A stretch of DNA of 64,000 nucleotides from Rhizoclosmatium globosum (Eukaryota > Chytridiomycota > Chytridiomycetes > Chytridiales > Chytriomycetaceae). The position numbers and the translations under genes are program-made. The DNA lies in the NCBI GenBank assembly GCA_002104985.1, contig MCGO01000086.1:62001-126000 (forward strand). Reading direction: 5' to 3'. Positions within the stretch are counted from its first letter, which is position 1. Every line of letters starts with the position of its first letter. This document shows, piece after piece, positions 33,085 through 44,462 of the stretch. The notes beneath the pieces were generated by a model that worked only from the letters and a program-made list of their open reading frames with translations, searched no databases and was not told where the DNA came from.

Positions 33085-35218
33085 TTAATGCTTCATCGGA
33101 AACCAGTTGCTTGGAATAGTGCTGTTCACTCGCTCTAGCCCGTCATAGTTGACAAATGTTGCTACAAGGCCAGTCTGCTCATAAAGTTAATCATCTTCGC
33201 TTTCAATTCAAAGGATACAAACCTGCATGTGCCAGTCAACATGACAGTGGAATAACCATGCTCCGGGATGCGTAAATGGTATCAAAATATTGACAAATCC
33301 AGGTACGCATCCTGTCTCATCATTCCCTCCTGCAACCCCTCCTGTACATAGTGGAACCTGAATGGCATCCCTCCGAGGAAATGTAGCCACCTTTGTCACA
33401 GAGCGATGTGTTAGCTTGTGTAATACTTTTCCCACTCCAATCACATAGAAAGTATGCCTGTTTGTTTTTACTTCAACTCAACACTCTGACAAATACACTG
33501 TAACTTACCCATGTAAATGAAACACATGCTCCACATTATCTGTGTTTCTAATCTGCATAAATACCCATCCATTAGTAACTGGAATGACATTGCTCGAATC
33601 TGGTAATGGGTTCCCCAACAGCATGTCCTGTAATGTGGTCTAGGTGGCATTTGATACGAACTTCCATAGAAATTAGACGTTCCACTGATCAAAGTAACGG
33701 TTGATACAGAGGCATTTGTTATCGGATCATATGCGATCGTGAATGAGCTGTTGCACTTAAATAAGCCACGTATCCCATCCACACCTCACTTACAAGTAAA
33801 TAGAATTATTATAATTGGTAGGAATAGTGCTGGCTGTGAGTCCATTTAACTCCCCAAGTGTATAAACATTCAACGATGTCCTTATGTTTTGGATCGACGT
33901 GGGATCCTGATCTTTTGCACCATTGTACCTCCAAACTGCTTTCACATTGAAATCAACTCCATTTTGAACGTCAGTTCCTGTTGGTGAATACATGTCCATC
34001 ATTGTAGCTCGAAACCAGTAATTGTCAATGGCTGAGTTTGCAGTCACGATCACCGAGTCTATTTACATCAACCGATTAATAATTTCAAATACTATTCAAT
34101 AGTTACTAACATCGTTGAGAGGTTGCAATGGGAAACGCGTCGACTACCGTTGGATTTGTGTACACACCTGTTACATTGGTCAGTTCGTAAAAGAAACATT
34201 ATCTATCCATACCATCTTGTTCGATTACTGTCATATTATGTCCATCAATGCTAACTGTAAATGCAGCTTGTGCACTCTCATTGATAATTCGAAGCCGATA
34301 TCTCTTCCCTTGAGTCACATTGAACACCGTCAAGGGGCTGTTTGGAATACACGAAACTCCTTGTGCTGTATAATTACAGTCATATCGACCTCGTCCATTT
34401 ATAAGACCAGATTCAGGTGCCGGGTCGTAAGCATCTGATTTGACAGTTTGAACGATCCTCGACAATTTTACAAGGAAACTCACATAAATACTCTTTCAGA
34501 ACGTTCTCTGAGCTTCTATGAAAATGATCTGCCAGCGTAACGATGATTTCTTCGTCGTATTGCGATAAATAAGGATCTTGTGGGTCATGGATGATGAAGG
34601 GACCACGTATTCCATCAACTATGATCCAAAGGCCCAAATTAGTCCCCTTATCGAAATATCAACGATTCAATAGTTAATAGCAAACCATATTGCGACGCAT
34701 AATGCGCGTGCCACCAGTAACTTCCTGTTTGATTTCCAGTTGAAAACTTGTAAACTAATGTCTCTCCACTCGGAATCAACCCTTGCGTAACCTGCCAAGA
34801 AAAAAAAACAGAATCAATAAATACCTCTTCCCCTCAAACTAAACAAAACCATCGCAGCGCCATCCATCCACGGTGTATCCTCCTGAAACAACCCATGCCA
34901 ATGAATAGAAGTCGAAACATTCATCCGATTCACAACCTCAACTTCAACAAAATCACCCGTCACCACGTGGATCGGGAAATCAAGCTGTCCGTTCGCAAGC
35001 ATCATCCATTTCCAGACACCGTCCAAGTTTACAAGCTGGTGCGTGAGGACGAGTGAGAATTGTTTCACGGACAAGGAGGAGGCTGATTTCGAGGTGGTTG
35101 AGGTGGTTGAAGAGGTGGTGGCGTTTTGTGGGAGACCGAACTTGACGCCAAGTCCGATGGCTACGCAGACGGCCACGAAGATGCCTGCGATGATAGCGTA
35201 TTTGCGGTCGATCTGCAT
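33085..35218 (-). CDS. Multicopper oxidase A (laccase/ferroxidase-like), N-terminal membrane anchor, apparent frameshift
   Basis: Nine exons: 35218-34850, 34791-34686, 34618-34484, 34434-34213, 34167-34111, 34058-33794, 33747-33509, 33457-33223, 33174-33085. All copper-binding motifs are present: His-Trp-His-Gly, Trp-Trp-His-Ala-His, His-x-Phe-His-Leu-His-Gly and His-Cys-His-Val-Asp-Trp-His-Met, with Leu in the axial type-1 position. Unlike its two neighbours it starts with a short basic segment and one hydrophobic helix (about residues 7-28), which looks like a signal anchor. In exon 7 the frame slips by one base near 33635-33642 (after Met-Pro-Pro-Arg-Pro); the downstream frame again matches the paralogue's Thr-Leu-Gln-Asp-Met-Leu. 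Exon lengths total 1718, one short of a multiple of three. Substrate unknown. Confidence 0.88.
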
Positions 35219-35469
35219 ATTTCTTTTTTGTTTGTATTCCTCATTGGACTATAGGTTCCGAGTAAATCCCTTGGGATTGTCGAAACGCGTCACCTTGACC
35301 TAAAAGAGGTTCAAACTGCAACAAAATGCGACATGTATCTCAATTTCAGTGTGTCTTAAGTTTTATTATATGTCCGTAACTTAACTATGTAACCACATGT
35401 ATTCAATTCCAAACACAAACTCTAGAAAGACTCTGATCAAGAAGTATGAATTCGAGATGGAAACACGCG

Positions 35470-37837
35470 CTACATTGTCTGACAAGTATCAAACCAGTCT
35501 TTCGGGATTGTTTTCCTGACTTTATCCATTCCTTCTTCATTCACAAACGTCATAGCAAGACCCGTCTGCCAAATAAAGTTTGTAAGCGAAGGCTTTGAAA
35601 GAATTAATAGTCGATACTCACCGCCATATGCCACTCAACATGACAATGAAACAACCAAACACCAGGATGATTGAAATGAATTAGAATATTCACGTATCCA
35701 GCGGTGCATCCGGCCTCTCCGCCTCCCCCAGCCCCACCTGTACACATCGGAACAACAACAGAATCACGTCTTGGATAAGTTAGTAACGTATTCGAGAAGC
35801 CATATCCACGACGGTCTCGTCGATGTAACAACTTCCCATGCTGCAGAACATAAAACGAATGCCTATACATCCTCAAATTAACTTCTATGCCAAACGCTCT
35901 AATTGAGAGACATACCCATGCAAATGAAACAAATGCTCGATATTATCCCAATTTCGAATTTGCAAAAGGACCCATGAATTGTTGAGTGGGAACGGGTTTG
36001 AACTTTCATGGAGCTGAGACCCTTGTAACGCCGTTTCAAGGTCGGGAACAGCCATAGGCATAAAATATTGGTTCGCGTAGAAATTTGTTGTGTCGGATTG
36101 AATTGTTACTGTGGATCTGCTAAACAGTCCTGGAATACTCATGTTTGCTGTACCGACTAAGTATTGACTTACGATAGAAATCTTAACGTTTTTCCATGGC
36201 CATTTATAAAACTCACAAGTAAATGTATGTATCCCAGTTTGGAAGAGTTGACGGGGTGAGTCCATTCAGCTCTCCAAGTGTGTATGGGTCCAAAGGCTTG
36301 TCATCCTCCTGAACAGATGTTGGAAGTTTCTCGGGAGCTCCTTGATACCGCCAAATGGCCAGCGTTTCAAAATTAAGGCCTTGCAGAAAATATTCAGATC
36401 AAGGTTTTGACATAATTATCTAAATGTTCAAACCATTTGTAATTTCTGTTCCAGTAGGTGTATACATATCCATCATAATGGCTCGTATCCAAAAGTTTCC
36501 AACAGTCGAATTTGCTGTCACTATAAAAGAATATCTTTGCGCCGTTGCGATTTTGAAACTGCTTATAACTGTCGGATTCGTGTAGATCCCGTCTTGTTCG
36601 ATCATTGTCAGGGTATGATTATCGATCGAAATATCGAAGTTTGCTTGTGCGCTAGTATTGATGACTCGAACACGATCTGTGGTTAAAAATGTCAGCAGTT
36701 TGATTTGAGTACAAACGGCACAATTACATCGTCTTCCTGGAACAACCGTGAATACTTTTGGAGGAACATGAGGGTTACAGGGAGCGTCAGTAACAAACGA
36801 GCAGTTGGTTTGACCCACTCCGTTTATTAACCCTGCATCAGGAGGTGGGTCTAACGCATCTAATACGGAATATCATCATCACAAGGAGTGTCCAGAACTA
36901 CGAAACTACAAACCTAGATACTCTTCCAACACTTTTGATGCATTTTTGTGGAAGATATCAGTAACAGTCACAATGATTTCCTCATCATATTGTGATGCAT
37001 AGGGGTCTTGTGGATCGTGGACGATGAACGGCCCTCGAAGTCCATCGGCTATTGATTTTAAGTCAAATATTCATAACTTGATGATTACAAGCTTACTATA
37101 TTGCGATGCATAGTGTGCGTGCCACCAGTAAGTACCAACTTGATCCGAGGTACTGAAATTATATACCATAGACCCACCACTTTTTATCAGACATTGTGTG
37201 ACCATTCCAGCACCATCCATCCATGGCGTATCAACTTGATACATTCCATGCCAATGTATGGAGGTTGACACATTTAACTGGTTGTTCACACTGACAATGA
37301 CTTGATCTCCCTTGTTGACTTCTATTGTGTAATCTAGTTGGTTATTCGCAACCAGCATGAGTTTATCAACTCCATCAGTGTTCATGATTTTTTGCGTGAT
37401 GTTCATAGTGAAGTATTTAGTCACAGGTAGAATATCGGTGATTGGAGGTGCTGATAAAACTCTCGTTGACATTGGTATACTCTGCGACATTGTACTTGTA
37501 CTTGTACTTGATATATTTGTTGTAGCTGAAATAGCTGAAGAGGATGATACCGCAATAGTGCAAGTGCCTGGCCACACAAGTACACCATTGTCACAGACTG
37601 TCCCTGGAGCAGTATTCATATCCGTCCCAGTTCTCTGAAATATCAAACATAATTAGATGTTATATGTAACTTTGACTTAATTACCATTCCACTGCACAAA
37701 ATAAATGTGTCACTACATGGTTTGGTGCAAAGAATAGTTCCACTCGAAGTACAATCAGCGATCGAAGACGCCAAAGCAAAGAAATTTAACGAGGAAGCTG
37801 CTATCAACACTTGAAGAAACCGTAGGATGAAAGTCAT
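35470..37837 (-). CDS. Multicopper oxidase B (laccase/ferroxidase-like), secreted
   Basis: Nine exons: 37837-37685, 37634-37097, 37048-36914, 36857-36730, 36676-36434, 36379-36216, 36167-35916, 35862-35622, 35565-35470; 649 residues, intact. The ATG at 37837 begins a signal peptide (hydrophobic core then Ala-Leu-Ala); a short Cys-rich segment with about six cysteines and a Ser/Thr-rich stretch precede the first cupredoxin domain, an extension not seen in copies A and C. The four copper motifs are complete (His-Trp-His-Gly, Trp-Trp-His-Ala-His, His-Leu-Phe-His-Leu-His-Gly, His-Cys-His-Val-Glu-Trp-His-Met; axial Leu). Most divergent of the three. One acceptor (36168, AAG) was chosen because the neighbouring TAG leads to a stop. 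Oxidation of phenolics or metals with reduction of O2 to water is the family reaction. Confidence 0.92.
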
Positions 37838-37938
37838 ATTGGCGAGGACGTGATCCTTTGTTCTAATAAACAAAGGACAAATTTCCTTTCATATCATCAT
37901 ATATTACAGCTGATTTCAATCCAAATTAAATATGAGTA

Positions 37939-40101
37939 CTACGCGCTACACGAATCCCACCAGTCGTCAGGAATATTCTTTGCAACTTTCTCAAGTCCGT
38001 CATAGTTAACAAAAGTTACAACCAAACCAATCTATCAGAAACTTTAAGTCATGCAAAATGTGAGCCGAAAGAATAAACATACCCGCATGTGCCACTCGAC
38101 ATGACAATGAAATAACCAAGCTCCAGGATGTGTAAATGGAATCAATATGTTGACGAATCCAGGGACACATCCCGTTTCTCCAGTTCCACCTTGTCCTCCC
38201 GCACACAAAGGAACTTGAATAGCGTCACGGCGGGGATATGTTGCGGTTGTGACCTCCGAATGCAACATTTTACCCACCCCAATCACATAAAACGTATGTC
38301 TAAAGAAACCAAGGTCAAAGGTCCTTCCAAAGAATTCAAAAGACGTACCCATGTAAATGAAATACATGCTCCACATTATCAGTATTTCGAATCTGCATAA
38401 ACATCCATCCATTCGTTACTGGAATGACGTTGCTTGTTTTTGGCAATTGATTTCCATCCAACATATCTTGAAGCGTTGGTTTCGACGGCATTTGATATGA
38501 ACTTCCAAAGAAATTCGTGTTATCGCTGACGAGCGTGACTTGAGATACCGACGCGTTTGTTTTCGTGTCATAGGTGATTGTGAATGCACTGGTAGGGAAA
38601 TAATCAGCGGTATGCGAACCTTATGTATGAAACGTACAAATAAATGGCACTTGTCCACGTCGGTAGTGTTGCAGATGTAAGGCCGTTGAGTTCCCCCAAA
38701 TTATATACATTCAACGGTTTGCTGAGCTTTGATTTGGTAATAGGACTCCGGACTTTGGCTCCGACGTATCGCCAGATGGCTCTCGTTGTGAAATCCAGCC
38801 CATTTTGAATCGTGCTTCCTGTTGGAGTGTACATATCCATCATAATTGCCCGCATCCAGTAGTTATTAACAGCAGCATTCGCGGAAATGATCACAGAGTC
38901 TATCCGAACAGTTAAGAAGCAATTGTGTAGTATAAGAATATGACTCACATCTTTGAGAAGCTGCTATTGAAAACGAGTCGATAACAGTAGGATTTGTATA
39001 AACTCCTGGAGAATTATGAGTTTACGAAGCACTTGAGGAAAGATTACTGTACCATCTTGTTCGACAACTGACATACTGTGTCCATCAATGCTAAAATTGA
39101 ACGACGCGGCTGCGCTCATGTTTATGATTCTGAGCCGATATCTCTTTCCTTTTTTGACAACAAAAGTCTTATGTGGATTGAGGGCACACTTTGTTCCAGG
39201 TGATAAAGCGGTTATGCTCGAGCAGTTACACCGTCCCACCCCATTGATTATTCCTGAATCTGGAGCTGGGTCATACGCATCTGGATTCCTTCAGTGTATA
39301 TTCGAAACGCAGATGTACTCACATCGATAATTTCGCAATACTGTTAGAGCACTTTGATGAAAATGATCACTGAGACTAATCGTCAACTCTTCATCATACT
39401 GCGATAAATTAGGGTCATGTGGGTCATGAATGATGAAAGGCCCTCGCAAACCATCAACTGAAAACAATCAGTCGTCCGAAAATCGAAATATGAAACGAAC
39501 CATACTGCGACGCATAATGCGCATGCCACCAAAATGTGCCCGTCTGATTCCCCGTCGAGAATTTGTACACCAAAGTCTTTCCACTGTGAATAAGGCACTG
39601 GGTGACCATTCCGGGTCCATCCATCCATGGAGTATCCTCTTGAAAGATTCCATGCCAATGAATCGATGTTGATACGTTTAATTTGTTGACGACGGTTACT
39701 TCAACGAAATCTCCCTTGTTGACTTCTATCGGATAGTCGAGTTGGTCGTTGGCAACCATCATCAGTTTTGAAACACCATCGAGGTTCATCAATTTATGCG
39801 TGAGACTCAGTGTGATGTGTTTTGTAGGTACTGCAAGGGGGGATGAAAGCGTCGAAGAAGCTCTGGTTCGGGTTATTTGAGTTGAGTGCTTTCCAAGATT
39901 CTGTGCAGGAGCGACCTTGCTTTTCATTATGACGGTTCGCAGTTTCGGTGACTTTCGCAAGGAATCGTCAATAAAGGTATTCTCTGACAGATAGTCTGGA
40001 GAAGCTGATGTTGAAGTGACAGTTGTGTTTGATGTTATGTTTGTTGACGCAAAGGACTGCTGGCCAAGAACGGCAAAGACAAGTAGCTGAAGCCAAATCA
40101 T
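37939..40101 (-). CDS. Multicopper oxidase C (laccase/ferroxidase-like), secreted
   Basis: Eight exons: 40101-39501, 39457-39323, 39280-39053, 39005-38949, 38899-38638, 38588-38349, 38299-38083, 38031-37939; 610 residues, intact. It begins with a clear signal peptide (about residues 1-18), then a ~80-residue Ser/Thr-rich spacer and three cupredoxin domains. Copper motifs: His-Trp-His-Gly, Trp-Trp-His-Ala-His, His-Val-Phe-His-Leu-His-Gly, His-Cys-His-Val-Glu-Trp-His-Met with axial Leu. Exon boundaries match those of copy A almost throughout, and the proteins are very similar in the second and third domains, so A and C are the most recent duplicates. Introns are short (42-51 nt). Head-to-tail with B; only 101 bp separate them. 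Confidence 0.93.
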
Positions 40102-40354
40102 TCAGTCAAGTGATTAAAGTAATCAGGCAATAGTGAGGGAAGTTTTGAGATTTGCTTGGTTAAACAGAACTGACAAGGGGTCACAAGAATTATAATACTT
40201 GTCATAAATCAATCATAATTGCTCATTTTTGTACTATGTTTTATTGCGATTTGCTGATCGAAGCTGAAACAGAAGATGATGTTGCAGGTTTCGCCCACTG
40301 CCACATTACATTCCCTCCCTTGCTCCACCAACATCCATGTAGTAATGACTGAAT

Positions 40355-40727
40355 TTACTTTCCACCGGATTTCTACAACCAGAAGAGTTAGAGTGTAATT
40401 CGAAACAAAGTGAAAGATGCCCACCTTGATACCTCCACCAATGAGACCCTTGGCACCACCAGCCTTCTCAGCAAGCGCCTTCAACTTTGCCTGCTCCTCC
40501 TTCTGCTTCTGCTTGAAAGCCAAATCGTCCTAACCATTTGAAACAAGGTTAGTTTCAGATCCACAAAGACACAGGTTTCAAGTGGTCAAGTTCACCTCAT
40601 CGAGCTCCTTAGCAGCCTTCTTTGGGGCCTTGAGTGGCTTAATCTTTCCTCCCTGTTTCCCGAATGCACAGTTAGCAATCAATAAGCAAGGTCAGGGAGG
40701 CCGGTGCCGAACCTGACGACCTGACAT
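40355..40727 (-). CDS. TMA7: TMA7, translation machinery-associated protein 7
   Basis: Four tiny exons: 40727-40713, 40652-40596, 40529-40425, 40372-40355; 64 residues, the same length as human TMA7 (CCDC72). The protein starts Met-Ser-Gly-Arg-Gln, has a Lys-rich stretch, the family core Ala-Phe-Lys-Gln-Lys-Gln-Lys-Glu-Glu-Gln, and ends Gly-Gly-Ile-Lys-Lys-Ser-Gly-Gly-Lys. Each exon joins in phase 0 across GT-AG introns of 52, 66 and 60 nt. TMA7 associates with ribosomes; its exact role is unclear. Its ATG lies only 30 bp from the divergent DNAJB13 start, so the two genes share a promoter region. Confidence 0.95.
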
Positions 40728-40757
40728 TGATTTTTGTTGAGAAAAAGACAAAGGAAG
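40728..40757. promoter_or_regulatory. 30-bp gap between divergent TMA7 and DNAJB13 start codons
   Basis: Start codons of the two genes are 30 bp apart. Each 5' UTR must be very short or overlap the other gene, so a compact bidirectional promoter is inferred from position alone; no specific element is recognised. Confidence 0.5.
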
Positions 40758-42151
40758 ATGGCCACTGGTGCACTTGGAATCGCTGACTCCAGCAACGCCC
40801 TCATTATCGATCTGTACAAGACCCTCAACTTGGACAAGTCGGCGGACTCAGAGGCTGTCAGACGCGCCTACAGGAAAATGGCACTCAAGGTATCGTGCAC
40901 CCCTCCAGTAATATTCCAAACAACTTATTCGTGCTTTCTTGATGACAGTACCATCCCGACAAAAACTCGTCTGCAGATGCTTTTGATCATTTCAAACTCG
41001 TTTCAGAGGCGTATGACGTCTTAAGCAATCGTGAGAGTCCTGGTCATTGAGATTGTCAGTTTCTAATTCGGAACTACCCTTGCTGCAGAGAAGCTGCGCG
41101 CTATTTACGATCAATATGGAACAGACGGTTTGAAGAAGGGGGTTCCCTCCAAAGAAGGTCGGTATTCTGCAAAAAGACTCCATCTACAAAAATCTAACAA
41201 AACCCCATTCCTCCCATCACATTATTTACCAGGCTTTGACGGATACAGCGGAGGATACTCGTACCATGGTCAACCACACGAAACCTTCTCCGACTTTTTC
41301 GGAGGAAAGAACCCATTCGCCGATTTCTTTGCTGTCCATAATGAAGCCGCCTGTGCAGTTGGAAACCGCCCTTCGAGTGGAAACACTTCAAACCCTGGAG
41401 CGTATCCGCAGAAGTTTGGGCAGAAATTTGGAGGGATGCATGGAATGAATCATCCAAATGCGGCGTTGAGTCCTCCCGCTCAGGATCCGCCCGTTGAAGC
41501 TTCCTTGGAAGTTACGCTTGAAGAACTTTATGTTGGAACTGTGAAGAAAGTTAAGGTGGTTCGAAAGGTATGGATGTTGTGGATTCTTGCTGGGTACTCA
41601 TTGTGAATAGGTCCTCTCGGATGATGGAGTTACTACCAACGATACTGAGAAAATTCTTACAATTGAAGTTCAAAAGGGTTGGAAGAACGGGACTCGTGTT
41701 ACGTTTCCAAGAGAGGGAGATCAAGGACCAAACAAGATTCCTGGTTCGTATTCATAAGATATCAGTTCCAACTAACCATGGATATAGCCGACCTCGTATT
41801 CATTATTAAGGAGCTTCCACATTCCCGCTTCAAGCGTCAAGGAAACGACTTGGTGCTAACAACAAAACTAACACTCGGCCAGGCTCTCGTCGGAAGTATC
41901 GTTGAAGTCCACACTCTCGACGACAGAACACTCCAAATTCCAATCAATGACGTTGTTCAGTAAGTCCCTTTATACCTTTCAACTCTAATCCATCGCAACA
42001 CAGTCCAAACTACGTCAAAGAAGTAAGCAAAGAGGGAATGCCCATCTCCAAATCACACGAACGAGGAAAACTGCTGTTGAAATTCACAATCACATATCCA
42101 ACATTCTTGAACGCCGAACAAAAGAAGGCAATCAAGAGCGCAATCCCTTAA
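40758..42151 (+). CDS. DNAJB13: DNAJB13-type J-protein (radial spoke/axonemal co-chaperone)
   Basis: Seven exons: 40758-40889, 40949-41030, 41089-41157, 41233-41567, 41611-41743, 41788-41959, 42004-42151; 356 residues. The J domain (about 18-85) has an intact His-Pro-Asp-Lys loop formed across the first splice junction. The middle shows a Phe-Phe-Gly-Gly-x-Asn-Pro-Phe stretch, and the C-terminal half is the type II DnaJ substrate-binding fold with Lys-Ile-Leu-Thr-Ile, Gly-Asp-Gln-Gly-Pro-Asn, Leu-Asp-Asp-Arg and Ile-Pro-Ile-Asn-Asp. The linker sequence and these motifs fit DNAJB13 better than DNAJB1/Sis1. DNAJB13 is a component of the axonemal radial spoke in flagellates, consistent with a zoosporic organism. 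An ordinary cytosolic class B J-protein is the alternative. Confidence 0.87.
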
Positions 42152-42229
42152 CCATCCAAAACCCCGCTTTCACTTTTAGAGTACCAAAACACAGAATAAA
42201 TCAACTTATGTTTTTCTTTAATGCGTAAA

Positions 42230-43375
42230 CTACTCCAAAAGCTTCTTCATAGCCGCTTGAATTTCAGGCAATTTCCCCCTCTTGATTACATATACTCGTC
42301 GACTTGTTTTGATTCCAGCAGTTTGCTGCAATTCACTCTGATCCGTCTGATTTGTAAACTGGAAGTCAAATTGAATCTCCGCATGCTGTTTTCCAACAAA
42401 GAGGGTTAAACCGTGATTTCTAGGCGTATGCGCGGCTTCTTACCTTCTCAAACACGACATCCTCGACGTGGAAGTTTAGAATCACTTTACTTGCGCCATT
42501 TGCAACAGCAGCAGCCTTCTTCTTCTTCTTTTTCGGTGCGCCTTCCTCATCATCGTCGTCCTCGCCTTCATCCGCAACAGGTTCTACTTCCTGATACGTT
42601 TTGCTAATATAAACGAGGTACTCGAACCGCTTCTCCTTCTTCTCTTCAACGCTCCATTCAAGCTCCTCATCGAGCATCTTGATCATGGGAATCACAATCT
42701 GCGGCGGCATGTTGATAAGCCGTTCGTTCAGGAGGAGTCCAGAGTTTGTGTCGGAAAGGATGTGTTGGAATTCGTTGTGTTTTTGTTTGTTTGATTTGAG
42801 GGACTTGGAGATGAGGTATTCCTTGATGGCTGTAACGGCTGGGTTCAGTTTTTTCTGTAATTATTAAAAAACAGTGTTATTGGGAAGGCGTGATTCAGCG
42901 ACGGTAAGTTGATGGTAATGTTGTACTAACTGTTTTTGAATCTGGGATGAAACTCAACACAGTCATAACGGCATACGGGTCTGTAGAATCATCAACCTTG
43001 ACAACGGAACCAAGATGCGCATTGGTAATGACCAGGTCCGCGAGTCCAGAAATATCAAATTGGTCCGCGTCGTTTTGGAAAGTTTGTTTGATGAGTGATT
43101 TGAGGCCGTGAAAGTCAATCTCCTTTGGATCAAAGAAGTCAAAGTCAACGTCAATGAGTTCCTATTTCAATTGTAACGGAATATCAATTGGGATTAAGAT
43201 GGGGTGCAGTGGATGGTTAGTGACGATGTATAAGCCACAACCAAAGTGGCATACATACCTCATCCTTGTCTTCATCGTCTTCATCCTCATCCTCATCATC
43301 TTTCTTGATTACTTCCTCTTGGTCACCTTGATCCTCATCCTCAATTTCCTCTTCTTTGGTTTGCTTGCGCTTCAT
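42230..43375 (-). CDS. BCP1: BCP1/BCCIP family protein
   Basis: Four exons: 43375-43259, 43161-42931, 42854-42444, 42385-42230; 304 residues. A Lys-rich then very acidic N-terminus (Asp/Glu run) leads into the BCCIP fold: Gly-Leu-Lys-Ser-Leu-Ile at the start, Leu-Gly-Ser-Val-Val-Lys, the hallmark Leu-Leu-Leu-Asn-Glu-Arg-Leu-Ile-Asn-Met-Pro-Pro-Gln-Ile, Tyr-Leu-Val-Tyr-Ile-Ser-Lys-Thr and a second acidic/Lys-rich insert. In yeast Bcp1 is a nuclear chaperone for ribosomal protein uL14 (Rpl23) and supports export of some proteins; the human homologue binds BRCA2 and p21. All junctions are in phase 0. Its start lies 124 bp from that of the divergent TMEM17 gene. Confidence 0.93.
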
Positions 43376-43499
43376 TTTCGTGATCTTCTTTGGGTGTTTC
43401 TGGCAGCAACTTTGAGAAAAAACAAAAAAAACAGAGTGTGGTCCCGATTCCCCACGCGCCTTTTCAAGTCAATCATTACGAAACAGTTTCATTCAAAAT

Positions 43500-44380
43500 A
43501 TGAGCCAGCATAGTCAATCGACGCAGAACTTGCTTTCACCGCCGAAGATGCAGCCGCATTTACAGTCGATGAGCCAGCTGGAGTCGTTCAACTCTTTGAT
43601 TGCGGAGAGGGTATTCCCTGGATACAAGAACTCGAAAAAGATGGTTGTGCCGTATCATTTAGCTACGCTTAATAATCGAGGGGCGATTGGTACAGTACAA
43701 GAATGGTTATTGCATTGTTACTCAACCTGTCAAACCTGCATCATCAAGGTTACGAAATTTCTTCGAATCATCACTTTCAGCTGTTGCTATGGTTCAATAT
43801 ACTTTTATTTCCGGGATGGGCGGTGGGCCAGCTGGTAGTTATCCGATGGAAGGTGAGGTTGGTTTCTTGTATTGGTGTTTTGATTGTTCACCACAGACGT
43901 AGATCCTTTATTCCAACTGCTCCTTGTTCCATACACTCTTGATGACGATATTCTATTCATTTTTTCTTGTGATTGAACCGTTACGATTGTGGCTCGGATT
44001 CGCGGGAAACCTGAAAGAACGTGTGAGCCTTCTTTGGCCATCCACTTATCAGCTCACTTTCTCTGACCCAGGTTCCTGATTTGGCCGGCTGTTTTCTGTT
44101 TACACTCTTTCCACAAATGTTCACATGTTTTTACTACATGGGATGGCAACCATTTCTCGGAAACGGATACACGCTGCCATTTGAAGTAGCACTGAATAGC
44201 GCCTACTGTATTCTATTGATTCCAGAGCTGTATTTTTGCTACATGAGTGCACAAGCCATCATCAAGAGTCAAGCAGCCTCGTTCTTTCTTACTCTTGGAG
44301 CAGTGAGCAGTGACGAAGGAATACTTCAAGCGGAGCAGGCAGAGATGGATTGGAATGAAGGATTAAGCCGGGCGGCATAG
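43500..44380 (+). CDS. TMEM17: TMEM17-like transition-zone membrane protein
   Basis: Four exons: 43500-43689, 43749-43852, 43903-44022, 44072-44380; 240 residues. The open frames on either side of the introns are misleading; the correct frame appears only after splicing. It gives four hydrophobic helices with the family sequence Leu-Arg-Leu-Trp-Leu-Gly-Phe-Ala-Gly-Asn-Leu-Lys-Glu-Arg-Val-Pro-Asp-Leu-Ala-Gly spanning the third junction, closely matching TMEM17. The N-terminal ~50 residues are polar. TMEM17 belongs to the ciliary transition-zone gate (MKS/B9 complex) that controls protein entry into cilia; presence here supports a flagellated life stage. Acceptor of intron 2 (43902) was chosen because the AG eight bases upstream would give an immediate stop. 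Confidence 0.9.
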
Positions 44381-44462
44381 AACATTATATAAAGGGTTGT
44401 AGTTTGTTGTTGTCCGTCCATGTCCGAAACAAGAACCACCCAAAAAAGAACACGTCGAATCG

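Noticed and set aside
33050..33085. Purine-rich AAAGAAAG repeat between RRP5 and multicopper oxidase A
   Set aside because: A short low-complexity run without evidence for function.
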